Shown: in pieces, positions 1-7,030 of the stretch | How the letters are laid out: each line of letters begins with the position of its first letter | How positions within the stretch are numbered: the stretch's first letter is position 1 | Assembly (NCBI GenBank): GCA_964396895.1 | Contig: CAYNGJ010000017.1 | Coordinates: 1-64,000, forward strand | Direction of reading: 5' to 3' | From: UBA2334 sp964396895 | GTDB taxonomy: Bacteria > Pseudomonadota > Gammaproteobacteria > Burkholderiales > Burkholderiaceae_C | Length of the DNA stretch: 64,000 nt | Made by a program: the position numbers and the translations under genes | The notes under the pieces: model-generated | What the model saw: only the letters and a program-made list of their open reading frames with translations | Told to the model about the DNA's origin: nothing | Databases searched by the model: none

Positions 1-425
1 TCGCCTTTGACGGCGGGCTCGGTCCAGGTGATGACGCGCTCGACGCTGGTCGGCAGTTCGACAGAAATGGCCTTGCCGTCGTAGAACACCACTTCAACGG
101 TCATGCCGTCTTCCAGGTAGTTCAGGGCGTCGCCCATGTTTTCGGCTTCCACTTCGTACTGGTTGTACTCGGTGTCCATGCACACGTACATGGGATCGGC
201 GAAGTAAGAGTAGGTGCACTCTTTCTTGTCCAAAATGACCTGATCCATCTTGTCGTCGGCCTTGAAGACCACTTCGGTGCCGAAGTTGGCGATCAGGCTT
301 TTGAGTTTCATGCGCACGGTGGCGGAGTTGCGGCCACCACGGCTGTATTCGGTTTTCAAGACCACCATGGGGTCTTTGCCGTGCATGATGACGTTGCCAG
401 CACGGATTTCTTGAGCGATTTTCAT
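1..425 (-). CDS. efp: Elongation factor P (3' end cut by window edge)
   Basis: EF-P binds ribosomes stalled at consecutive prolines and promotes peptide-bond formation. The visible 141 codons begin MKIAQEIRAGNVIMHGKDP and continue through the KOW-like N-terminal domain into the OB domains; about 40 C-terminal residues lie outside the window. The loop that reaches the peptidyl-transferase centre reads YSRGGRNSATV, with Arg at position 32. This is the residue rhamnosylated in arginine-type EF-Ps, rather than the Lys modified by EpmA. The gene lies 127 bp downstream of earP on the same strand, so modifier and target are probably co-transcribed. The partial state is an edge effect, not damage. 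Confidence 0.97.
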   Translation of the reverse strand, partial: MKIAQEIRAGNVIMHGKDPMVVLKTEYSRGGRNSATVRMKLKSLIANFGTEVVFKADDKMDQVILDKKECTYSYFADPMYVCMDTEYNQYEVEAENMGDALNYLEDGMTVEVVFYDGKAISVELPTSVERVITWTEPAVKG

Positions 426-552
426 GACAGTTCCGGGGGTTGAGCCGACGGGATCGGCGGGGCCGTGGCCGTGGGTTCCGGCTCTTTGGCTGTTGGGGTA
501 ATCGCGCATTTTACCGCGAGGCCGTCAGGCACCGGGCGTTGGCCCGTCTGGC

Positions 553-1728
553 TCAGGCGCCGGTGTGCATGGCACACACCATGTGTTGCAGCTGGGTCAG
601 CAGGTTTGGCTGGGCCATCAGCTGCTGGCGGGCGGCCTGAACACACGCGCGGCTGGCGGGCCAGTCCACCTGGGCCAGCGCGGGCCAGGGGCCAAGTCTG
701 CCGGCGGCCGGGGGGGCATCCCGGTTCCAGTCGGCGTGCAGGGCGCGCAGGTCGGCTGGGGCCTGCAACCAGTCCAGAAACGCGTTCAGCTTGGCCCAGT
801 GGGCACCGTCGTCCTGGGGGTAGATGTGCCACAGCAGAGGCTGGCCCGCCCAAAGGGCGCGCACCAGTGAGTCCTCGCCGCGCACACAGTTGATGTCGCA
901 GGCCCACAGCAGGTGGTCGTAGTCGGTCTGGGTGAGGTGGGGCAATGCCTGTACGTTCAGGTGGCCAGCGCCCGCGGTGAGGGCGTTGGCCACCTCGGGT
1001 TGTGCGGTGGCCGCTTGCACCGCAGCCTGGGCGCGCCCCGGCGTGACCAGCAAGCGGGTGGGGATGGGGTCTTGGGCCCACTGCCGCAGCAGCGCGGGCA
1101 ACGCGGTGGGCTCGTAACAAAACAGGCCGACCAGACGCTCGCCGTTCCAGCCGATGCCTTGCGCCGACAGCCAGGCCGCGCGGTCAAAACGGGCTTGGCG
1201 TTGCGCCAGCCCGGACTCGCGCAGCAGGCCACCCGAAGCGGGGGTGAAGCCCGGGTAGAAGAAGCGCTTGGTCAGCCCTGCACCTGGTCCGCTCAGAACG
1301 GGCGAAGGCAGGCCATGGCAGCGCTGGGCATAGGCCTCGGCGCTGAGGTATTCCAGGTTGATCCAAGCCAAGTTTTTTAAGCTTTTTTGGCCTCCAGCGC
1401 TTGACTGAATTAAATAGTCAGCTATGAATGATTCTTCTGGCTCACAGCCGAATGCCTCCACCCACACCCGCTGCTGCGGGGCATCGTGGTCCGGCCTGGC
1501 GCGGTGGGTGTGGGTCTGCTCGTCCCAGTGGCAGACCTGCACGCCGGGCTGGCCCTGCGGGGCCATCCAGGCCAGGGCCGAGGCATCGTCCACCCACAGG
1601 CGCACGGAGTGGCCCAAGTGGGCCAGTTGGCTGCACAGGCGCCAGCACACGCCCAGGTCACCGTGGTTGTCGATGACGCGGCAAAAAATGTCCCAGTGCA
1701 GGGGCAGGGGGCGGTTCGGGCTGTTCAT
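553..1728 (-). CDS. earP: EF-P arginine rhamnosyltransferase EarP
   Basis: EarP transfers rhamnose from dTDP-rhamnose to Arg32 of EF-P in the cytoplasm. The 391-aa product has the family N-terminal motif DIFCRVIDNHGDLGVCWRL (D13, D20, D24 region), a central PVWINLEYLS-type stretch (here AWINLEYLSAEAY), and the C-terminal nucleotide-sugar motif RGEDSLVRALWAGQPLLWHI. I chose the ATG at 1728 (MNSPNRPLP) because the longer frame would add 14 residues and run into the divergent uvrC promoter. Oddity: a copy of the dispersed repeat (about 1372-1430) lies inside the gene and encodes the segment around YLIQSSAGGQKSLKN just before the conserved WINLEYLS. The next gene on this strand is efp. Confidence 0.95.
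   Translation of the reverse strand: MNSPNRPLPLHWDIFCRVIDNHGDLGVCWRLCSQLAHLGHSVRLWVDDASALAWMAPQGQPGVQVCHWDEQTHTHRARPDHDAPQQRVWVEAFGCEPEESFIADYLIQSSAGGQKSLKNLAWINLEYLSAEAYAQRCHGLPSPVLSGPGAGLTKRFFYPGFTPASGGLLRESGLAQRQARFDRAAWLSAQGIGWNGERLVGLFCYEPTALPALLRQWAQDPIPTRLLVTPGRAQAAVQAATAQPEVANALTAGAGHLNVQALPHLTQTDYDHLLWACDINCVRGEDSLVRALWAGQPLLWHIYPQDDGAHWAKLNAFLDWLQAPADLRALHADWNRDAPPAAGRLGPWPALAQVDWPASRACVQAARQQLMAQPNLLTQLQHMVCAMHTGA
1372..1430 (-). repeat. Dispersed A+T-rich repeat, copy 1 (inside earP)
   Basis: Read on the minus strand it has the family pattern: TAGCTGACTATT, a short spacer, CAGTCAAGCGCTGGAGGC, then an A-rich tail. It is very close to the copy at 52484-52540. It is in frame and encodes a non-conserved segment of EarP. 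Confidence 0.7.
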
Positions 1729-1767
1729 GGGGGCATTGTCGGGTCTCGGTGCGGCGGCTGGGCGCGC

Positions 1768-1773
1768 CACAAT
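1768..1773 (+). promoter_or_regulatory. -10-like element 6 nt before the uvrC start
   Basis: CACAAT is followed by 6 nt and then the uvrC ATG at 1780, with no Shine-Dalgarno sequence in between. A transcript starting the usual 6-7 nt after a -10 box would begin at the start codon (leaderless). The box is a weak match, and support comes from the same spacing at pgsA, surE, rlmD and the S49 peptidase gene. Confidence 0.4.
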
Positions 1774-1779
1774 GGCGCC

Positions 1780-3801
1780 ATGAGTGACCCGTCAGCCCCC
1801 ACCGACAGCGCCAGCCCGCCTGCGCCCGCCCACCCCGAGAGCCTGTTGCGCGAGGTGGCGGCCTTGCCCTCCCTGCCGGGCGTGTACCGCTATTTCGATG
1901 TGGCCGACGTGGTGCTGTATGTGGGCAAGGCCCGCAACCTGAAAAAGCGTGTCTCCACCTACTTTCAGCGCAGCCACGACGGCACCCGCATTGGCCACAT
2001 GGTCAGCCGGATTGTGCGCATGGAGACCACGGTGGTCCGCTCCGAAGCCGAGGCCTTGCTGCTGGAGAACAACCTCATCAAGACGTTGTCCCCCAAGTTC
2101 AACATCCTGTTTCGCGACGACAAAAGCTACCCATACCTGCGCCTGGGCCGTTTGCCCAACCGCGCCGAGCAGGGCTTGGATGCCGAACCCGGCGCGGCCG
2201 CACCGCGCGGACCCGCCGATCCAGGGCTGTACCCCCGCATGTCCTACTACCGGGGGGCGGTGGACAAAAAACAGCAGTACTTCGGCCCCTACCCCGGTGC
2301 ATGGGCGGTGAAGGAGAGCATCCAGCTCATGCAAAAGGTGTTCAAGCTGCGCACCTGCGAAGACACCGTGTTTGCCAACCGCACCCGGCCTTGTCTGCTG
2401 TTCCAGATCAAGCGCTGCAGCGGGCCGTGCGTGCAGCTCATCAGCGTGGCCGATTACGCCGCCGATGTGCGCCGCGCCGCCCGTTTTTTGGACGGCGAGA
2501 CCCAGGCCGTGCTCGACGACTTGCAGGCCCGCATGATGGCCCACGCCGAGGCGCTGGCCTTTGAGCAGGCGGCGGAGGTGCGCAACCAGTTGTCGGCGCT
2601 GTCGCGCGTGCTGCACCAGCAGGCGGTGGACAACGTGGCCGACACCGATGTGGACGTGCTGGCCGTGAAGGTGCAGGGTGGGCGCGCCTGCGTCAACCTG
2701 GCCATGGTGCGGGGCGGGCGCCACCTGGGCGACCGGCCCTACTTCCCCACCCACGTTGAAGATGCCCTGGTGCTGGGGGACGATGACGACGCCGACGCGG
2801 CGCTTGCCATGCCCGATGTGGCGCAGCGGGTGCTGGAAGCGTTTGTGGCCCAGCACTACACCCAGTCGCCACCACCGCCGGTGCTGGTGGTGGGGGCGTC
2901 GGTGTCACCCGGGCTGCTGGCCGCGCTGACCGAGCAAACGGGCGTGCGCATCAGTGCCGTGGCCCACCCGCGTGAGCACAGGCGCATCTGGCTGGACATG
3001 GCCCAGACCAACGCCGACATCCAGTTGGCCCGATTGCTGGCCGAGGAGGGGTCGCAGCAGGCCAGGACCCGTGCCCTGGCCCAGGCACTCGATTTGCCCC
3101 CTGATGGCCTGGCGGCGCTGCGCATCGAGTGTTTCGACATTTCCCACACGGCGGGCGAGTCCACCCAGGCATCGTGCGTGGTGTTCGAGGGGCACCAGAT
3201 GCAAAGTGCCCAGTACCGCCGCTTCCACATCGAAGGCATCACGCCGGGCGATGACTATGCCGCCATGCGCCAGGTGCTGACGCGCCGTTACAGCAAGCTG
3301 GCCGAGGCCCTGCGGGAGTCCGGTGGGCAGTTGGAACAAGCCGGTGGCCAACGCATGCCGGACCTGGTGCTGGTGGACGGCGGCAAAGGCCAGGTGAGCA
3401 TGGCCCGCGAGGTGTTTGTGTCACTCGGGCTGGACGTGTCGCTCATCGTGGGGGTGGAAAAAGGCGAGGGCCGCAAGGTGGGTCTGGAAGAACTGGTGTT
3501 TGCCGACGGCCGTGACAAGGTCTACCTCGGCAAGGACTCGGCTGCCCTGATGTTGGTGGCGCAGATTCGGGACGAGGCCCACCGCTTTGCCATCACTGGC
3601 ATGCGCAGCCAGCGGGCCAAGGTGCGTACCGGCGGCAGCCGCCTGGAAGACATCCCTGGCGTGGGCCCCAAGCGAAGGGCCAAGCTGTTGCAGCGCTTTG
3701 GTGGGGTCAAGGGTGTGGGCGAGGCCAGCGTGGCCGACCTCATGACCGTGGACGGCATCTCTGCCGACCTGGCAGACGCCATTTACCGCGCGTTGCACTG
3801 A
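1780..3801 (+). CDS. uvrC: UvrABC system protein C (excinuclease subunit)
   Basis: UvrC makes both incisions around DNA lesions in nucleotide excision repair together with UvrB. The 673-aa product shows the full domain order: an N-terminal GIY-YIG nuclease (LPGVYRYF...VLYVGKARNLKKRVSTYF, residues about 29-60), the UVR motif that contacts UvrB (EALAFEQAAEVRNQLSAL, about 255-275), the RNase H-like second nuclease (IECFDISHTAGE), and tandem helix-hairpin-helix at the end (LEDIPGVGPKRRAKLLQRFGG region). The start at 1780 (MSDPSAPTDS) is preferred over longer upstream extension because the GIY-YIG domain then begins near residue 20-30, as is usual. It is divergent from earP, and pgsA follows 22 bp downstream. 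Confidence 0.97.
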   Translation: MSDPSAPTDSASPPAPAHPESLLREVAALPSLPGVYRYFDVADVVLYVGKARNLKKRVSTYFQRSHDGTRIGHMVSRIVRMETTVVRSEAEALLLENNLIKTLSPKFNILFRDDKSYPYLRLGRLPNRAEQGLDAEPGAAAPRGPADPGLYPRMSYYRGAVDKKQQYFGPYPGAWAVKESIQLMQKVFKLRTCEDTVFANRTRPCLLFQIKRCSGPCVQLISVADYAADVRRAARFLDGETQAVLDDLQARMMAHAEALAFEQAAEVRNQLSALSRVLHQQAVDNVADTDVDVLAVKVQGGRACVNLAMVRGGRHLGDRPYFPTHVEDALVLGDDDDADAALAMPDVAQRVLEAFVAQHYTQSPPPPVLVVGASVSPGLLAALTEQTGVRISAVAHPREHRRIWLDMAQTNADIQLARLLAEEGSQQARTRALAQALDLPPDGLAALRIECFDISHTAGESTQASCVVFEGHQMQSAQYRRFHIEGITPGDDYAAMRQVLTRRYSKLAEALRESGGQLEQAGGQRMPDLVLVDGGKGQVSMAREVFVSLGLDVSLIVGVEKGEGRKVGLEELVFADGRDKVYLGKDSAALMLVAQIRDEAHRFAITGMRSQRAKVRTGGSRLEDIPGVGPKRRAKLLQRFGGVKGVGEASVADLMTVDGISADLADAIYRALH

Positions 3802-3810
3802 GCGAACCCC

Positions 3811-3816
3811 CATAAT
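3811..3816 (+). promoter_or_regulatory. -10-like element 7 nt before the pgsA start
   Basis: CATAAT is followed by 7 nt and the pgsA ATG at 3824. There is no Shine-Dalgarno sequence in the gap. This would place a transcription start at or next to the start codon, consistent with leaderless pgsA mRNA. Confidence 0.45.
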
Positions 3817-3823
3817 CAGCCCC

Positions 3824-4393
3824 ATGTTTTTCAACCTGCCAACCTTGTTGACCTGGGCACGCATTGTGGCCATACCACTCATTGTGGGTGTGTTCTATTG
3901 GCAGGGCGTGGACATGGCCACGCGCAACCTGATTGCCACCCTCATGTTTGTGGTGTTTGCCGCCACCGACTGGGCCGACGGCTACCTGGCCCGCCGCCTG
4001 AACCAGACGTCGGCGTTCGGTGCCTTTCTGGACCCGGTCGCCGACAAATTTTTGGTGTGTGCCAGCCTGCTGGTGCTGGTGCACCTGGACCGCACCGATG
4101 TGTTTGTGGCCCTCATCATCATTGGCCGCGAAATTGCCATTTCGTCCCTGCGCGAATGGATGGCCATCATCGGCGCGACCAAGAGCGTGGCCGTGCACAT
4201 GGTGGGCAAGCTGAAAACCATGGTGCAGATGGTGGCCATCCCTTTCTTGCTCTACGACGGGCAAGTGCTGGGGTGGGTGGACACGGCCTTGTGGGGGCAT
4301 TGGCTGATCTGGTTGTCCGCTTTCCTCACGGTGTGGTCCATGGTGTATTACCTGCAAAAAGCCTTGCCGGAAATTCGCGCCCGCGCTCGCTGA
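3824..4393 (+). CDS. pgsA: CDP-diacylglycerol--glycerol-3-phosphate 3-phosphatidyltransferase
   Basis: This inner-membrane enzyme makes phosphatidylglycerol phosphate, the committed step to phosphatidylglycerol and cardiolipin. The 189-aa protein carries a perfect CDP-alcohol phosphotransferase signature D-x2-DG-x2-AR-x8-G-x3-D-x3-D at D49/D52/G53/A56/R57/G66/D70/D74. Several hydrophobic helices surround it. It follows uvrC closely, an arrangement (uvrC-pgsA) common in proteobacteria. The lack of a Shine-Dalgarno sequence and the CATAAT box just upstream suggest it also has its own leaderless transcript. Confidence 0.95.
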   Translation: MFFNLPTLLTWARIVAIPLIVGVFYWQGVDMATRNLIATLMFVVFAATDWADGYLARRLNQTSAFGAFLDPVADKFLVCASLLVLVHLDRTDVFVALIIIGREIAISSLREWMAIIGATKSVAVHMVGKLKTMVQMVAIPFLLYDGQVLGWVDTALWGHWLIWLSAFLTVWSMVYYLQKALPEIRARAR

Positions 4394-4431
4394 TCGGGGC
4401 CGTTCCTTTGCCCGTCAATTTCCGTTCCACC

Positions 4432-5295
4432 ATGCCTTGGGTGTTTGTGCTGATCTGGAGCACGGGCTTCATCGTGGCCAGGTTTGGCATGCCCCATGCC
4501 CCCCCCATGTCGTTTCTGGCGGTGCGCTATGCGCTGTCCATCGCCTGCTTTTTGCCCTGGATCTGGTGGGTGGGCGTGCGCTGGCCCGCCAACCGTCGGC
4601 AATGGCTGCACCTGGGGGTGACGGGGGTGCTCATGCACGGCCTCTACCTGGGTGGGGTGTGGGCGGCGGTCAAGGCGGGCATGGGGTCTGGCCTGTCTGC
4701 ACTGGTGGTGGGTTTGCAGCCGGTGCTGACAGCGCTGTGGCTCACGGCCGTGGGCGGTGTGGGTACTCAGGTGTCGCGCCGCCAATGGCTGGGCCTGCTG
4801 CTGGGCTTGGCGGGGCTGGTGCTGGTGGTGTCCCGCAAGTTCACTGCAGGTGGTCCGGGCGACACCGCCACCTGGCAAAACCTGTCCATGGCGGCGGCGG
4901 CGTTGCTGGCCATCACCGCCGGTACGCTGTACCAAAAACGGTTTGTGCAGCCCTGCGACGTGCGCACGGCCAATGCGGTGCAGCTGATGGCGGCCTTGTT
5001 GGTCACGTTGCCGCTGGCGCTGTGGGAGACTGAGGCCATGCGCTGGAACGCCGAGCTGGCGGGTGCCATGGCCTGGTCGGTGCTGGGGTTGACCCTGGGC
5101 GGCAGCTCATTGCTGTACTTGCTGATTCAGCGGGGCGCGGCCGCATCGGTGTCCAGCCTGATGTACCTGGTGCCCCCTTGCACGGCACTGATCGCCTGGC
5201 TGCTGTTTGCAGAGCCCATCACCACCACCACGCTGGCGGGCACGGCCTTGACGGCACTTGGGGTGAGCCTGGTCGTGCGCTCACCCAAACCTTGA
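4432..5295 (+). CDS. EamA/DMT-family membrane exporter
   Basis: The 287-aa protein is a drug/metabolite transporter of the EamA type: about ten hydrophobic helices arranged as two homologous halves, starting MPWVFVLIWSTGFIVARFGM and ending with the second-half stretch SSLMYLVPPCTALIAWLLFAEP, a hallmark of the family. Substrate cannot be predicted; relatives export amino acids or other metabolites. The start at 4432 places the first helix at the N-terminus. An in-frame TTG at 4408 would add eight residues. It lies 38 bp after pgsA on the same strand and may be read through from it. Confidence 0.88.
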   Translation: MPWVFVLIWSTGFIVARFGMPHAPPMSFLAVRYALSIACFLPWIWWVGVRWPANRRQWLHLGVTGVLMHGLYLGGVWAAVKAGMGSGLSALVVGLQPVLTALWLTAVGGVGTQVSRRQWLGLLLGLAGLVLVVSRKFTAGGPGDTATWQNLSMAAAALLAITAGTLYQKRFVQPCDVRTANAVQLMAALLVTLPLALWETEAMRWNAELAGAMAWSVLGLTLGGSSLLYLLIQRGAAASVSSLMYLVPPCTALIAWLLFAEPITTTTLAGTALTALGVSLVVRSPKP

Positions 5296-5331
5296 ATTTC
5301 AGCTTTTTTTGAAGTGGATGGGACCCCTTTC

Positions 5332-6429
5332 ATGCGCACACACCGCATTGCTGTGATCGCCGGAGACGGCATTGGCCAAGAGATCATGCCCGAAGGCATA
5401 CGAGCCCTGGAGGCCGCCGCCAGTCGGTTTGGCATTGGCTTGCATTTTGACCATTTCGATTTCGCCAGCTGCGACCACTACCTGCGCCATGGCCAGATGC
5501 TGCCCGACGATTGGAAGGCGCAAATCGGTGGGCACGACGCCATTTATTTTGGTGCGGTGGGTTGGCCTGACAAAGTCCCTGACCACATTTCCCTGTGGGG
5601 ATCGCTGCTGCTGTTTCGGCGCGAATTTGACCAGTACATCAACTTGCGTCCGGCGCGGTTGATGCCCGGCATTGTGGCCCCCGTGGTGCGCCGTGATGGC
5701 AGTCCCCGCCTGCCCGGCGAGATCGACATGGTGATTGTTCGCGAAAACACCGAAGGGGAGTACTCTGCCATCGGCGGGCGCATGTACGAAGGCACCGAGC
5801 GCGAAATCGTGATGCAGGAGACCGTGATGAGCCGCCACGGGGTGGACAGGGTGCTGCGCCACGCATTCGAGCTGGCCCGCTCCAGGCCCAAAAAGCACCT
5901 GACCAGTGCCACCAAATCGAATGGCATTGCCATCACCATGCCCTATTGGGACGAGCGCGTGGCCGAGATGGCCAAGGCCTACCCCGACGTGCGGGTGGAC
6001 AAGTTCCACATTGACATCCTCACCGCACACTTCGTGCAGCGGCCCGATTTCTTCGATGTGGTGGTGGGCAGCAACCTGTTTGGCGACATCCTCAGTGACC
6101 TGGGTCCTGCGTGCACGGGCACCATCGGCATTGCGCCCAGCGCCAACCTGAACCCGGATGGCCGTTTCCCGTCGCTGTTCGAACCCGTGCACGGTTCTGC
6201 TCCCGACATTGCCGGGCAGGGCATTGCCAACCCCATTGGTCAAATTTGGTGCGGTGCCATGATGTTGGCGCACCTCGGCCACCCTCAGGTGCACGACGCC
6301 ATGCTGCGTGCCATTGAGCGGGTGCTGGACCCCGCCAACGGCGGACCACGCACCCCAGACTTGGGCGGCAAGGCCTCGACGCAGGCCTTGGGACAGGCCA
6401 TTGCCGAGGCCATTTTTCACCCGGCATAA
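5332..6429 (+). CDS. D-malate / tartrate dehydrogenase (decarboxylating, IDH/IMDH fold)
   Basis: The 365-aa protein belongs to the NAD-dependent beta-decarboxylating dehydrogenases. It has the N-terminal RIAVIAGDGIGQEIMPEGI, the family substrate-loop region LWGSLLLFRREFDQYINLRPARL, the acidic metal site VVVGSNLFGDILSDLGP and the nucleotide site EPVHGSAPDIAGQGIANP. Length and the sequence WGSLLLFRREFDQ place it with tartrate dehydrogenase/decarboxylase and D-malate dehydrogenase (DmlA, TtuC) rather than LeuB or Icd. Exact substrate is not settled by sequence. The start at 5332 (MRTHRIAVIAG) is preferred over ATG 5314 because it sits 8-10 nt after a purine-rich stretch and fits family length. 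Confidence 0.85.
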   Translation: MRTHRIAVIAGDGIGQEIMPEGIRALEAAASRFGIGLHFDHFDFASCDHYLRHGQMLPDDWKAQIGGHDAIYFGAVGWPDKVPDHISLWGSLLLFRREFDQYINLRPARLMPGIVAPVVRRDGSPRLPGEIDMVIVRENTEGEYSAIGGRMYEGTEREIVMQETVMSRHGVDRVLRHAFELARSRPKKHLTSATKSNGIAITMPYWDERVAEMAKAYPDVRVDKFHIDILTAHFVQRPDFFDVVVGSNLFGDILSDLGPACTGTIGIAPSANLNPDGRFPSLFEPVHGSAPDIAGQGIANPIGQIWCGAMMLAHLGHPQVHDAMLRAIERVLDPANGGPRTPDLGGKASTQALGQAIAEAIFHPA

Positions 6430-6486
6430 CACATTTCGACAAACGAAAAAAATGGGTTTTGCCGATTTTCGGGCGGTTGTTGGGTC

Positions 6487-6492
6487 TAGAAT
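6487..6492 (+). promoter_or_regulatory. Possible -10 box for the HU gene
   Basis: TAGAAT lies 88 bp before the HU start codon in the 150-bp gap after the dehydrogenase gene. No good -35 hexamer at 16-18 bp was found, so this is tentative. Confidence 0.3.
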
Positions 6493-6579
6493 TCGCGTCC
6501 TTGATTTCAGACATGCCGCGCCCAACAGCCCGCATGCGTACCCAGGCCAATCCCGTTTGGCCACGACCGAGGAACACTT

Positions 6580-6852
6580 GTGAACAAAACAGAACTGATC
6601 GACCACATTGCCAACGATGCTGACATTTCCAAAGCATCTGCAACCCGTGCACTGGACGCTGCACTGGAAGCCATCACCGCGGAGCTGAAAGCTGGCGGTT
6701 CGGTGTCTTTGGTGGGTTTCGGCACCTTCGAAGTGGGCGAACGCGCTGCACGCACCGGCCGCAACCCCCGCACCGGCGAGTCGATTAAAATCGACGAAGC
6801 CAAGGTTCCCAAGTTCCGCGCAGGCAAGGCATTGAAAGACGCCGTGAACTGA
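6580..6852 (+). CDS. hupB: DNA-binding protein HU
   Basis: This 90-aa protein is a complete HU/IHF-family histone-like protein. It starts MNKTELIDHIANDADISKASA and contains the family signature GFGTFEVGERAARTGRNPRTGE, including the arm that wraps into the DNA minor groove. The protein binds DNA as a homodimer without strong sequence preference. The start codon is GTG at 6580, preceded by a GAGGAA ribosome binding site. It is followed by tRNA-Val and ppiD, a gene order (hupB-tRNA-ppiD) widely seen in betaproteobacteria. Confidence 0.96.
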   Translation: MNKTELIDHIANDADISKASATRALDAALEAITAELKAGGSVSLVGFGTFEVGERAARTGRNPRTGESIKIDEAKVPKFRAGKALKDAVN

Positions 6853-6877
6853 GCCACCGGGTTCAAAGTTTGAGGTG

Positions 6878-6953
6878 GGGTGCTTAGCTCAGTTGGTAGA
6901 GCGGCGCCCTTACAAGGCGTAGGTCGGGGGTTCGAACCCCTCAGCACCCACCA
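6878..6953 (+). tRNA. tRNA-Val (anticodon TAC)
   Basis: A 76-nt cloverleaf folds with acceptor GGGTGCT/AGCACCC, D stem GCTC/GAGC around AGTTGGTA, anticodon stem GCGCC/GGCGT with loop CTTACAA (anticodon TAC), T stem GGGGG/CCCTC around TTCGAAC, and an encoded CCA end. It is followed 11 nt later by a rho-independent terminator. Confidence 0.97.
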
Positions 6954-6964
6954 CCACCGAAAGC

Positions 6965-6993
6965 AAAAGGCGAACGCAAGTTCGCCTTTTTTA
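6965..6993 (+). terminator. Rho-independent terminator after tRNA-Val
   Basis: An 11-bp perfect stem AAAAGGCGAAC / GTTCGCCTTTT closes on a GCAA tetraloop and runs into a T tract. It separates the HU/tRNA unit from ppiD. Confidence 0.9.
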
Positions 6994-7030
6994 TTGCTGT
7001 TTTCTCACCACTCCGCACAGGACAGATTTG

